A DNA stretch of 64,000 nt from Novosphingobium sp. PhB57. Its GTDB lineage: Bacteria > Pseudomonadota > Alphaproteobacteria > Sphingomonadales > Sphingomonadaceae. Location of the stretch: NCBI RefSeq assembly GCF_004342985.1, contig NZ_SMBO01000003.1, positions 496,001 to 560,000 of the forward strand, in the 5' to 3' direction. The notes under the pieces are model-generated. The model worked only from the letters and a program-made list of their open reading frames with translations, was not told the DNA's origin and did not search any database. Made by a program: the position numbers and the translations under genes. Below, piece after piece: positions 50,035 to 57,747 of this stretch. The stretch's first letter is position 1, and each line of letters opens with the position of its first letter.

Positions 50035-52719
50035 ATGAAGGAGCATGTGATTCGCAGCCTGCTGGCGTCGAGCGCGCTGGTTTCGGCAGCCTGCTGCATA
50101 CCGGCATTCGCGCAGGCGCAAACGAGCGGTGAAGCCGCCGCACCGGCCACCGGTTCCAATCCGCCGATTTCCGACGAGGCCGCGCAGGAAATCATCGTTA
50201 CCGGCATTCGCCAGAGCCTGGGCGCAGCGCGCGATCTCAAGCGCGATTCCATGCAGTTCGTCGATGCCATCGTGGCCGACGACATCGGCAAGCTGCCCGA
50301 CCGCAACGTGGCGGAATCGCTGGCCCGCGTCTCCGGCGTCCAGGTGGACCGGGGCATCGGCGAAGGCTCCAACATTTCCGTGCGCGGCCTGCGCCAGAAC
50401 GTCTATCTGTTCAACGGCCGCGAGATCTTCGACGCCACCGGCCGCGGCGGCACCGGGCTGGACCAGCTGGGCAGTTCCACTTACGGCCTGCTCGCGCTGG
50501 TGCCTTCCGAACTGATCTCCCGCCTGCAAGTCACCAAGCTGGCCGGCTCGGACGAGATCGCCGGCGCGCTGGGCGGTATCGTCGATATCGAGACGCGCAT
50601 GCCGCTGGACGGGCCGAACCAGATCGCCGCCCGCGGCGGCATCAGCTACGACGACCTCACCGAAAAGCCGAGCTACGAGATGTTCGGCCTGGCCTCGCAC
50701 AAGTTCGCGGACGACACGCTGGGCGTCCTCGTCTCCGCCTCCTACGGCCGCCGCCGCCTTTCGCAGCAGGGCCTCGACACGTTTGCAGGCTATACCCGCT
50801 TCACCGATGCGGCCGGCGCCACGCACTTCGGCCTCTCCGATGCGCGGCCCGAGGAAATCGACGAGACGCGCAGCAAGTTCGGCCTCGACGGCGTGATCCA
50901 GTGGCGCCCCTCGCCGGGCATCGAACTGACGCTGGACAGCTTCTATTCCAAGCTGGTTTCCGACCGCGAACGCTACTGGCTCTCGTTCAACCCGTTGGTG
51001 GGCCTCACCAATGCGACGTATTCGCCGGACAACGTGCTGATCTCCGGCCGGTCCACCGCGCCGGTCCTGACCAACACCGAATATGCCAAGACCAAGGCCG
51101 ATACCTGGTCCACCGCGCTGCACGGCGACTTCGAGGTGACGGACACAATCCACACCAGCGCCGAAGTCTCGTACAACCGCTCCACCTCCAGCTACGACCA
51201 GAACTACTTGCGCCTGCAGCCGGTCGCCGGGATCACGCCGACGATCGACTTCGATCTCTCCAGCGGCGACCTGGGCGCCTATTCGATCAACGGCATCGAC
51301 CTGACCGATCCTGCCCAGCTTCGCTTCACGATCCTGTTCGACAACCTCTACCGCGCCCGCACCGAGGCCACGGCGCTGCGCAACGACTGGGACTTCAAGC
51401 TGGGTGACGGCTTCCTCGACAAGCTGCGCGTCGGCGCGCGCTACCAGCGGCTCGACACCCGCGCCAACCCTTCGTTGGCGGACATTCGCCCGGCCGGCGG
51501 CATCCCGGCGACCCAGCTGGGCGATTACGTCCGCCTGCGTTCCAATCCGGACTTCGCCAGCGGCGACTTCGCCGGCCTGCCGCGATCCTATCTCGTCGCC
51601 ACCGACCTCATCACGGGCGGATGCAGCAGCTGGACGGACTTCCCGCAAGTCTCCCAGGCCGCCGCCTGCCTCAACCCGACCGCCACGACGACGTCGCAGG
51701 CCGGGACATACGAGATCAAGGAGAACTTCTACGAAGGCTACGGCAAGCTGGAATTCGCCACCCAGGGCGGGTTCAGCCTGAGCGGCAACATCGGCCTGCG
51801 CTATCTGCATCGGGGGCTGACCTCGATCGGCAACCTGATCAGCAGCACCGGCGCGGCCACGCCCACCACGTTCCGCCGCAGCGACAACGAATGGCTGCCT
51901 TCCGCAACCGTGAAGGCCGACATCGCCGACGGGCTTGTGCTGCGCCTGGGCGCAGCCAAAGTCCTGGCCTTCCCCAATACCGCGGACCTCAACAACGGCC
52001 TGACCCTGTTCAACACGGCGGTCTTCGTGGACGGGGTGCAGATCACGCCCGGCACCGGCAACGGCGGCGCGCCGGACCTCGATCCCTACAAGGCCTACCA
52101 GTTCGACGGATCGCTGGAATACTACTTCGGCCGCCAGGCGATGGCCTCGCTGGGTCTGTTCTACAAGGACGTCTCGACCTTCATCGTCTCGGAACAGAGC
52201 GCGGAAGTCTACGGCGGCGTGAACTACCTCATCAACCGCCGCGTCAACGGCGACGGCGCCAAAGTGAAGGGACTGGAGGCACTGGTGCAGTTGCCGTTCT
52301 ACTTCCTGCCGGATCCGTTCGACGGCTTCGGCCTGATGGCGACCTACTCCTACATCGACTCCACCACACCGATCCGCGACGTGGTGGGCCGCACCCTGGC
52401 CTTCCCGGGACTTTCCAAGAACAACGTCAATCTCGTGGGCTATTACGAGAAGGGGCCGGTCAGCCTGCGCGTCGCCTACAACTGGCGCGATGCCTACCTC
52501 GTCAGCCTTTCGGCTGCCGGAACCGGCATCTACAACGACAATTACACCGACCTTTCGGCAACGTTCCGGTACGACATCACGCCCAGCGTCTCGCTCAACC
52601 TGGAGGCCAACAACATCCTCAACGAGCACCAGCGCACGTATGACGGCACGCAGGACGCCTTGCGCACCAACCTGTTCTTCGGGCGTATGTACAAGGCCAG
52701 CGTCAGCATGAAGTTCTGA
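50035..52719 (+). CDS. TonB-dependent receptor (glycan type, sugar-acid locus)
   Basis: Outer-membrane receptor of 894 aa typical of sphingomonad/Caulobacter glycan receptors. The signal peptide is VIRSLLASSALVSAACCIPAFAQAQ. The TonB-box-like EIIVTGIRQSL is followed by ALARVSGVQ-like plug text (ESLARVSGVQVDRGIGEGSNISVRGLRQNVYLFNGREIFDATGRG) and a barrel ending KASVSMKF. Divergent from the aldolase operon and followed by SDR and kinase genes. It probably imports an oligosaccharide carrying the sugar acid (inference). ATG follows GGAGGGGTGAACG. Confidence 0.94.
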   Translation: MKEHVIRSLLASSALVSAACCIPAFAQAQTSGEAAAPATGSNPPISDEAAQEIIVTGIRQSLGAARDLKRDSMQFVDAIVADDIGKLPDRNVAESLARVSGVQVDRGIGEGSNISVRGLRQNVYLFNGREIFDATGRGGTGLDQLGSSTYGLLALVPSELISRLQVTKLAGSDEIAGALGGIVDIETRMPLDGPNQIAARGGISYDDLTEKPSYEMFGLASHKFADDTLGVLVSASYGRRRLSQQGLDTFAGYTRFTDAAGATHFGLSDARPEEIDETRSKFGLDGVIQWRPSPGIELTLDSFYSKLVSDRERYWLSFNPLVGLTNATYSPDNVLISGRSTAPVLTNTEYAKTKADTWSTALHGDFEVTDTIHTSAEVSYNRSTSSYDQNYLRLQPVAGITPTIDFDLSSGDLGAYSINGIDLTDPAQLRFTILFDNLYRARTEATALRNDWDFKLGDGFLDKLRVGARYQRLDTRANPSLADIRPAGGIPATQLGDYVRLRSNPDFASGDFAGLPRSYLVATDLITGGCSSWTDFPQVSQAAACLNPTATTTSQAGTYEIKENFYEGYGKLEFATQGGFSLSGNIGLRYLHRGLTSIGNLISSTGAATPTTFRRSDNEWLPSATVKADIADGLVLRLGAAKVLAFPNTADLNNGLTLFNTAVFVDGVQITPGTGNGGAPDLDPYKAYQFDGSLEYYFGRQAMASLGLFYKDVSTFIVSEQSAEVYGGVNYLINRRVNGDGAKVKGLEALVQLPFYFLPDPFDGFGLMATYSYIDSTTPIRDVVGRTLAFPGLSKNNVNLVGYYEKGPVSLRVAYNWRDAYLVSLSAAGTGIYNDNYTDLSATFRYDITPSVSLNLEANNILNEHQRTYDGTQDALRTNLFFGRMYKASVSMKF

Positions 52720-52748
52720 CGGACGCGAACGGCCGGAGGGGAAGCGGA

Positions 52749-53489
52749 GTGGAAGAAAGCGAACTGAACGGCCGGGTAGCGCTCGTCACCGGCGCGGCCA
52801 GCGGAATTGGCGCGGCGATTGCCCGGCGGTTCCGCGCTGCCGGAGCCAGGGTTGCGGGGATGGACCTGCAACCAGCGAAAGAGGCCGACCTGCCGCTGCT
52901 GGCGGACTTGCGCTCCGATGCGGCCGTGGCAGCGGCCGTGCAGCGCATGGAGGAGCAGCTCGGCCGGGCGGATATCCTCGTTCACGCGGCTGCGGCATCG
53001 GTTCCGGGCGGCGCCCTGGATACCGATCCTGCCGCTTATGCCGATATCTACGACGTCAACGTCATCGGCGCCGTGCGGCTGCTGCGCGGTGTCGTTCCCG
53101 GCATGCGCAACCGGCGCAAGGGATCGGTGCTCCTGCTTTCCTCGATCAACGCGCGCTTCGCCACGCCCAGCCTTGCCGCTTATGCCGCATCCAAGGCCGC
53201 ACTCGAAAGCCTCACGCGCACAGTCGCGCTGGAGCTTGCGCCCGAAGGCATCCGCGTCAACGCCATTGCCCCGGCCTCGATCGACACCCCGCTCCTGCGC
53301 AGTTCGTTTGAAAGCCAGACGGACCCGATCCGGGCGCGCGAAGACAATGTTCTGCGCCACCCGCTCGGGCGGCTGGGCATGGCCGAGGACGTGGCCGAAC
53401 TGGCCCTGTTCCTGGCCTCAGACCGCGCCGGATGGATCACCGGCGCCATACACCCCATCGATGGAGGCGCCGGTGTCACACGCCGCTAA
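52749..53489 (+). CDS. Short-chain dehydrogenase/reductase
   Basis: NAD(P)-dependent SDR of 246 aa. The cofactor motif is TGAASGIGAAIA; the active site comprises Ser in LLLSSINARF, and Tyr/Lys in AAYAASKAALE; the C-terminus DRAGWITGAIHPIDGGAGVT is classical. In this locus it probably oxidises an aldose to its lactone or interconverts a sugar acid (inference). GTG 52749 has GGAGGGGAAGCGGA upstream. The kinase gene starts inside its 3' end (17-base overlap). Confidence 0.92.
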   Translation: MEESELNGRVALVTGAASGIGAAIARRFRAAGARVAGMDLQPAKEADLPLLADLRSDAAVAAAVQRMEEQLGRADILVHAAAASVPGGALDTDPAAYADIYDVNVIGAVRLLRGVVPGMRNRRKGSVLLLSSINARFATPSLAAYAASKAALESLTRTVALELAPEGIRVNAIAPASIDTPLLRSSFESQTDPIRAREDNVLRHPLGRLGMAEDVAELALFLASDRAGWITGAIHPIDGGAGVTRR

Positions 53490-54405
53490 GACCGAATCCG
53501 AAGCCGATATCGTCGGCATAAACTGGGGAAGCACCAACTTCCGCGCCTATCGCATCGCGCCGGATGGTTCCGCGATTGACGAATATGCCGCGCCCACCGG
53601 CGTCGCCGCGCTCGACCGTGACGGCATGGTGGAGGCCGTGGCCGGGCTGGTGGCGCGCTGGCCGGACCATGGGCCGATCTATGCGTCCGGGATGATCGGA
53701 TCGAACATCGGCTGGGCCGAGGCCCCTTACGCGCTGGCACCTGCCGGACTGGGCGAAGTCGCCTCCGCCTGCGTCCCGGTCGAGATCGGCGGCACGCCGC
53801 TGCGGATCGTTCCCGGCATTGCCTGTCGCCGCGCCTTCGACGACGCGCCCGACGTGATGCGCGGCGAGGAAGTGGAGCTTCTCGGACTTCTCGCCATGGG
53901 GCAGGCGCAGGGGATCGCGGCCCTGCCCGGCACCCATACCAAGTGGGTGCGGATCGAGGACGGCCGCATCGCGGACTTCTTCACCGCCATGTCGGGGGAA
54001 ATCTTCGACCGCCTCACGCTCCAGGGCCTGCTCGCCTCGGTCGTGGAGGGCGAGGCAGTGGAGGGCGATGCCTTCCACGCGGGCGTTGCGGCCGGAAAGT
54101 CGCGGAGCCCCGGTCTTGCCACCCAACTCTTCGGCGTGCGCGCGAAAGTGGTTCGCGGCGACCTGCAGCGCAGCGAGAGCCCGTCCTACTTGCGCGGACT
54201 GCTGATCGGCTCGGAGCTGGCGGACGCGCTGGATGTCAGCGCGGACTTCGGCAAGGCACAGATCCCCTTGATCGGGAACGGCCCGCTGTCGCGTCTCTAC
54301 GCGGCCGCGCTGGCGTCGATCGGGGTGGAATCCCGCTTCATCCCCTCGGGCGAGGCCTGCCTGAAGGGATTTCGCGCCATCCATGATGCGCGGAACGGGG
54401 ATTGA
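53473..54405 (+). CDS. dgoK: 2-dehydro-3-deoxygalactonokinase
   Basis: Cytosolic kinase of 310 aa in the DgoK family, phosphorylating 2-keto-3-deoxygalactonate at O-6. It has the ASKHA-like N-terminus IVGINWGSTNFRAYRI, ASGMIGSNIGWAEAPY, CRRAFDDAPDVMRGEEVELLGL, LPGTHTKWVRIEDGRI and TAMSGEIFDRLTLQG. I take GTG 53473, which has GGAGG 5 bases upstream within the SDR gene; ATG 53461 lacks a site. No separate DgoA-type phospho-aldolase follows, though a DHDPS-type aldolase is encoded in the divergent operon. Confidence 0.93.
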   Translation: MSHAAKTESEADIVGINWGSTNFRAYRIAPDGSAIDEYAAPTGVAALDRDGMVEAVAGLVARWPDHGPIYASGMIGSNIGWAEAPYALAPAGLGEVASACVPVEIGGTPLRIVPGIACRRAFDDAPDVMRGEEVELLGLLAMGQAQGIAALPGTHTKWVRIEDGRIADFFTAMSGEIFDRLTLQGLLASVVEGEAVEGDAFHAGVAAGKSRSPGLATQLFGVRAKVVRGDLQRSESPSYLRGLLIGSELADALDVSADFGKAQIPLIGNGPLSRLYAAALASIGVESRFIPSGEACLKGFRAIHDARNGD

Positions 54406-54558
54406 TAGCCAGAGGGGCGGCGGAACACGCTGCGCCCGATCGGCTGGGGCATTCACCGCCTAGGCATCTGAATGCCGCGGCGTATACCTGCAGTGCCAAT
54501 GGCCAGCCCGCGGGGCCGGCCAGGCACTCAGGTCAAACCGGATAGCGCCGGTGCAGCG

Positions 54559-54891
54559 TCAGTCGGCCAGGGCCAGCTTGGCGGCAGGCGCAGTCGATGC
54601 ATCCGCGCGGCGGGTTTCGATCTGGCTGCGAATGTCGGCCACGACGGCGGCGCGGCAATCCTGAGCCTTGCGCTCGGCGGCGAGGTGAACGCTGGCCATC
54701 TTTTCACCGCATACCGTGCGCGCGGCCTGGTCCATGCGAATGGCAAGGCGCTGCTGCCCGTCTGCCGTGGCGAGATCGAGACCCTTGATTTCGAGAACCG
54801 TCTGGTCCTTCGCGAACGGATTTTCGCCGGTAGCTGCAGTGGCCGACGTGGCAAAAGCCAGCGACGCCAGCGCAAGAACGCCAATCTTCAT
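54559..54891 (-). CDS. UrcA-family secreted protein
   Basis: Small exported protein, 110 aa, of the UrcA family, common in sphingomonads and Caulobacter and of unknown function. The signal peptide is KIGVLALASLAFATSATAA. The family core is LDLATADGQQRLAIRMDQAARTVCGEK with a second Cys in QDCRAAVVADIRSQI, probably a disulfide. ATG 54891 (or the adjacent ATG 54894) follows GGGAGAAG. Confidence 0.88.
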   Translation of the reverse strand: MKIGVLALASLAFATSATAATGENPFAKDQTVLEIKGLDLATADGQQRLAIRMDQAARTVCGEKMASVHLAAERKAQDCRAAVVADIRSQIETRRADASTAPAAKLALAD

Positions 54892-54940
54892 CATCTTCTC
54901 CCAAGCAGACACAAGGAGTCACACGGTGGCGACCACCGCA

Positions 54941-54969
54941 CTCATAGCGCCCGATCAAAGAAATGACAA
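54941..54969 (-). promoter_or_regulatory. Sigma70-like promoter for urcA-family gene
   Basis: On the minus strand, TTGTCA (54969-54964) and TATGAG (54946-54941) are spaced by 17 bases, about 50 bases upstream of the UrcA start. Reasonable match to housekeeping consensus; unproven. Confidence 0.35.
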
Positions 54970-55009
54970 TCGATCAGCTCATTTATTCACTCCAACCGTC
55001 AATTTTTGT

Positions 55010-55450
55010 TCAGCGTATTACTAGCACTGCTAGTTCAGTAATACTTCCAAGCATTCCGATCGGCAGTTCAACCTGCCGGGTATCCCTGCTGTCGCTTCCC
55101 GCCCCGAGGGTGGTGACGGCAATGTTCCGCGCACCGGGCGCCGACCAGGCCCGCACCGTCTCGACCGGAAGCAGCACTTTCCACGAGCGCCGGCCTTCCG
55201 CCTCTACCGGATGCCCGTTGATCAGGACTTGCGCCTGCGGATCGCTGCGTGCGCCCGAGACGAGCAGGCAGTCCGCATCCGCGCAGGAAACCAGTTTCGC
55301 GCCGGGGTGCTGGGCAGCCTGAGCCGAAGGCGCGCAAGTCATGGCGGCGGCCAGAACCCCGGGAGCCAGAACCCCGAGAGCCAGTCCGCCGAGAGGCCTG
55401 CGCCGCCCGGCCCGAACCTCTGCGGCGCGATGGGGAAAACGCCGCCTCAT
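55010..55450 (-). CDS. Small exported hypothetical protein
   Basis: A 146-aa frame with a long basic N-terminus, a hydrophobic segment (GGLALGVLAPGVLAAAMTCAPSAQA) that would serve as a signal, then a short domain with a Cys pair (LVSCADADCLLVSGARSD) and RQVELPIGMLGSITELAVLVIR at the end. I recall similar small periplasmic proteins in sphingomonads but no named family. The true start may be internal. Its last codons form part of an inverted repeat. Expression is unproven. Confidence 0.5.
   Translation of the reverse strand: MRRRFPHRAAEVRAGRRRPLGGLALGVLAPGVLAAAMTCAPSAQAAQHPGAKLVSCADADCLLVSGARSDPQAQVLINGHPVEAEGRRSWKVLLPVETVRAWSAPGARNIAVTTLGAGSDSRDTRQVELPIGMLGSITELAVLVIR
55015..55044. repeat. 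Nested palindrome at the 3' end of the small exported gene
   Basis: CTAGCA-C-TGCTAG (perfect 6-bp arms) is nested inside GTATTA ... TAATAC (perfect 6-bp arms), with a 5-base bulge TTCAG. It covers the last sense codons of the 55010-55450 frame and could form a hairpin that ends or protects the transcript. Confidence 0.45.
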
Positions 55451-55703
55451 CGGCTGGTCCGGCGCTGCGCGTTACCGCCTGCAGCGCCCCGGATCGCCCC
55501 TGCCCGCGCCTCCATGCCGTCGCGAAGGAACCGCAGGACCGCCGAAGCGGCGATGCGCAGCGGGCCTGCCTGCCGGGAGTGCTTGCTGGGAAGATCGTTC
55601 CTGACGCTCATCTACCGCCTTCACCTTGTGTCTGGTGAAAAGACTGCAGTGCCGGAGGTCATCACGGCAGGGGTAAAATCCCGATGCCGCCCATAGATCG
55701 GAT

Positions 55704-56642
55704 CTATGATCGAGGCTGGGCGCGCAGACGGCGAAACACTTCGTCGATGAACAGCTGGGTCGCCGTGTCGCGTTCCGGCTCGGAGCGGGCGAGCAGGAAG
55801 ATGTCGTAAGCCGGTTCGATATCAGCATGGAGCAGCGGCCAGAGCGCGCCCCGCTCCACTTCCGCGCGCACGGCAGGCATGGGCAGGAAACCCATGCCCA
55901 CCCCGCACAGGATCAGTCGCCGCGCCTCGTTCATGTCGTCGGCCAGGCCGGTCACCCGCGTGCCCAGCCTGTAGCGGCGGCGCAGATGCGTGATGACCTC
56001 GATCTCGTCACTGCCCATGAGCACGAAAGCCTCGTGCTCCAGTTCGCGCGGCTGAGTGATGCGGTAACCGAACAGCGGATGATTGCGGGCGCAATAGAGT
56101 TGCTGGCGTTCGACGAACAGCGGCTCGTAGACCAGGCTGCCGCGCACGCTGTTGTCGTAGCCGATGCCCACTTCCACCTCGCCCGCCTCCAGCGCCTCCA
56201 GCACCTGCCGCCAGGCGGAGACGCGGATTTCTATGCGGATGTCCGGATTGCGCCGGTGGAAGCTCGCGATCGCTTCGTCGAATTCGGGAGAGACGATGGC
56301 GGACACGATCTGGATCCGCACCACCCCCTCGACCCGCCTGGTGGCCTGGGCCACCTGGTGCGGCATCATCCGCGCCGATTCGAGCATGTCCTCGCACAGG
56401 ATCATCATCGCCTTGCCGGCGGCGGTCATCTCCACGCCATTGGCGGAGCGATGCAGCAAGGTGGCGCCGACATGGTCTTCCAGCCGCTTGAGCGCTGCGC
56501 TGACGCTGGGCTGCTGCTTGCCAAGCTGCCGTGCCGCCGCGCCGATTCCCCCTGCTCGCACGATATCGACGAAAGTGCGCATCAGGTTCCAGTCCACCCG
56601 GCTGGCGAACTTCCTGTCAGTCAACGGCGTAGGTTCGCTCAT
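55704..56642 (-). CDS. LysR-family transcriptional regulator
   Basis: Regulator of 312 aa. Winged helix LMRTFVDIVRAGGIGAAARQLGKQQPSVSAALKRLEDHVGATLLHRSANGVEMT, then a substrate-binding domain (GVVRIQIVSAIVSPEFDEAIASFHRRNPDIRIEI, VEVGIGYDN). It is last on the minus strand after the carboxylase/allophanate-hydrolase run and the propeller gene, and probably controls that nitrogen locus. Effector unknown. Confidence 0.92.
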   Translation of the reverse strand: MSEPTPLTDRKFASRVDWNLMRTFVDIVRAGGIGAAARQLGKQQPSVSAALKRLEDHVGATLLHRSANGVEMTAAGKAMMILCEDMLESARMMPHQVAQATRRVEGVVRIQIVSAIVSPEFDEAIASFHRRNPDIRIEIRVSAWRQVLEALEAGEVEVGIGYDNSVRGSLVYEPLFVERQQLYCARNHPLFGYRITQPRELEHEAFVLMGSDEIEVITHLRRRYRLGTRVTGLADDMNEARRLILCGVGMGFLPMPAVRAEVERGALWPLLHADIEPAYDIFLLARSEPERDTATQLFIDEVFRRLRAQPRS

Positions 56643-56748
56643 GCGTCATCTGTCCCATCGGCGCCGGTACCGCAGCGATCGAACAGAACCGGACGGATCG
56701 GCCAACCGGAAGCGGAAGCGAACGCAGTCCGGCCGCTCCCGACGCTAT

Positions 56749-57687
56749 CTATCTGTTCTTCTTCAATTCCGACTTCGGCCACCAGGTCAGCGTATGCTCG
56801 TCGTGCGCCGTCGTCCACACGCCTGACGGCGTAAAGCGCAGCGCGCCGCTGCCGGCCGGCTTGCCGAAGCGCGATTCCACGGCGCCGGTCCCGGCATCGA
56901 TGGTCGCAAACACCTGGTCGTCCGTGGTGCGCAGCCAGATCCTGCCGCTGCCCGCGTCGATATCGCCCCACTTGAGGTTCTCCCCGACTTTCGTGCGGCC
57001 GGTGACCGTCACGGTCTGGGGATCGATGCGGGCCAGCGTGCCATCGCCTTGTTCCTGGACCCAGACCGCCCCCTCGCCCGCAACCAGGAAGCCCGGTTCC
57101 GCACCGAGCGGAGCGCGCCCGGTGACGGTGTTTGTGGCCGGATCGATGCGCTGGACCGAGCGCTCCGCCGCGCTGACCGCCCAGACCGCATCGAAGCCGA
57201 ACGCAAGGTACCAGGTCCCGCGATCGACCTTTACCGAGGCAATGACCTGGTTGGTCGCCGGATCGATGCGCGAGACGGCGCCCTTGTCATCGCTGGCCAC
57301 CCAGATCGAGCCGGCGCCGGCAACGACGTTCAGCTCGCCCTGCGGATTGGCGATGCCCGTGGGGATCGTCGCGAGCACTTTGGCCGAACGGATATCGATG
57401 CGCTTAACGGCCAGTTCCTGGCAGTCCGCCAGCCAGAGCGAGCCATAAGCCACCGTCATCGCCCCGCAGGCGCGGCTCACCGGCACTTCCGCGAGCTTGC
57501 CCTTGCGGGACCACTGCTCCACTCTGGTGCGGTTGGTGGTCCAGACCGTCTTGCCGTCCACCGCCAGGAAGTCCGCGAAGCCCGGCACGGCGATGACCTG
57601 CTCCGCATGGGCCTGGCCAATGCCTGCCACCGCGGCGCCGGCCATGGCAGCGCCGGTCAGAGCCGCCATCGAAATCCACTTGCGCAT
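56749..57687 (-). CDS. Exported YVTN/NHL-like beta-propeller protein
   Basis: Periplasmic beta-propeller of 312 aa. A Sec signal (SMAALTGAAMAGAAVAGIGQAHAEQ) is followed by about seven repeats of the type IDPATNQVIASVKVDRGTWYLAFGFDAVWAVSA, each carrying the signature SRIDPATN / RIDPQTV and a W at the strand end. This resembles Vgb/YVTN-type propellers, used for binding small molecules or proteins; no enzymatic residues are evident. It lies between allophanate hydrolase and LysR on the same strand and is plausibly part of that regulon. Confidence 0.82.
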   Translation of the reverse strand: MRKWISMAALTGAAMAGAAVAGIGQAHAEQVIAVPGFADFLAVDGKTVWTTNRTRVEQWSRKGKLAEVPVSRACGAMTVAYGSLWLADCQELAVKRIDIRSAKVLATIPTGIANPQGELNVVAGAGSIWVASDDKGAVSRIDPATNQVIASVKVDRGTWYLAFGFDAVWAVSAAERSVQRIDPATNTVTGRAPLGAEPGFLVAGEGAVWVQEQGDGTLARIDPQTVTVTGRTKVGENLKWGDIDAGSGRIWLRTTDDQVFATIDAGTGAVESRFGKPAGSGALRFTPSGVWTTAHDEHTLTWWPKSELKKNR

Positions 57688-57747
57688 GCTAACCCCCTGT
57701 TTCTCGTACCGGTGTTTGCTCGTACCGGCTTGTGTCGAGCCGCCCGC

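Noticed and set aside
50035..52629. Long minus-strand frame opposite the glycan TonB receptor
   Set aside because: Val/Gly/Arg-rich antisense translation without motifs; the receptor frame has signal peptide, plug and barrel.
54472..54966. A 164-codon plus-strand frame over the UrcA gene
   Set aside because: Antisense to a clear UrcA-family gene with a signal peptide and ribosome site.
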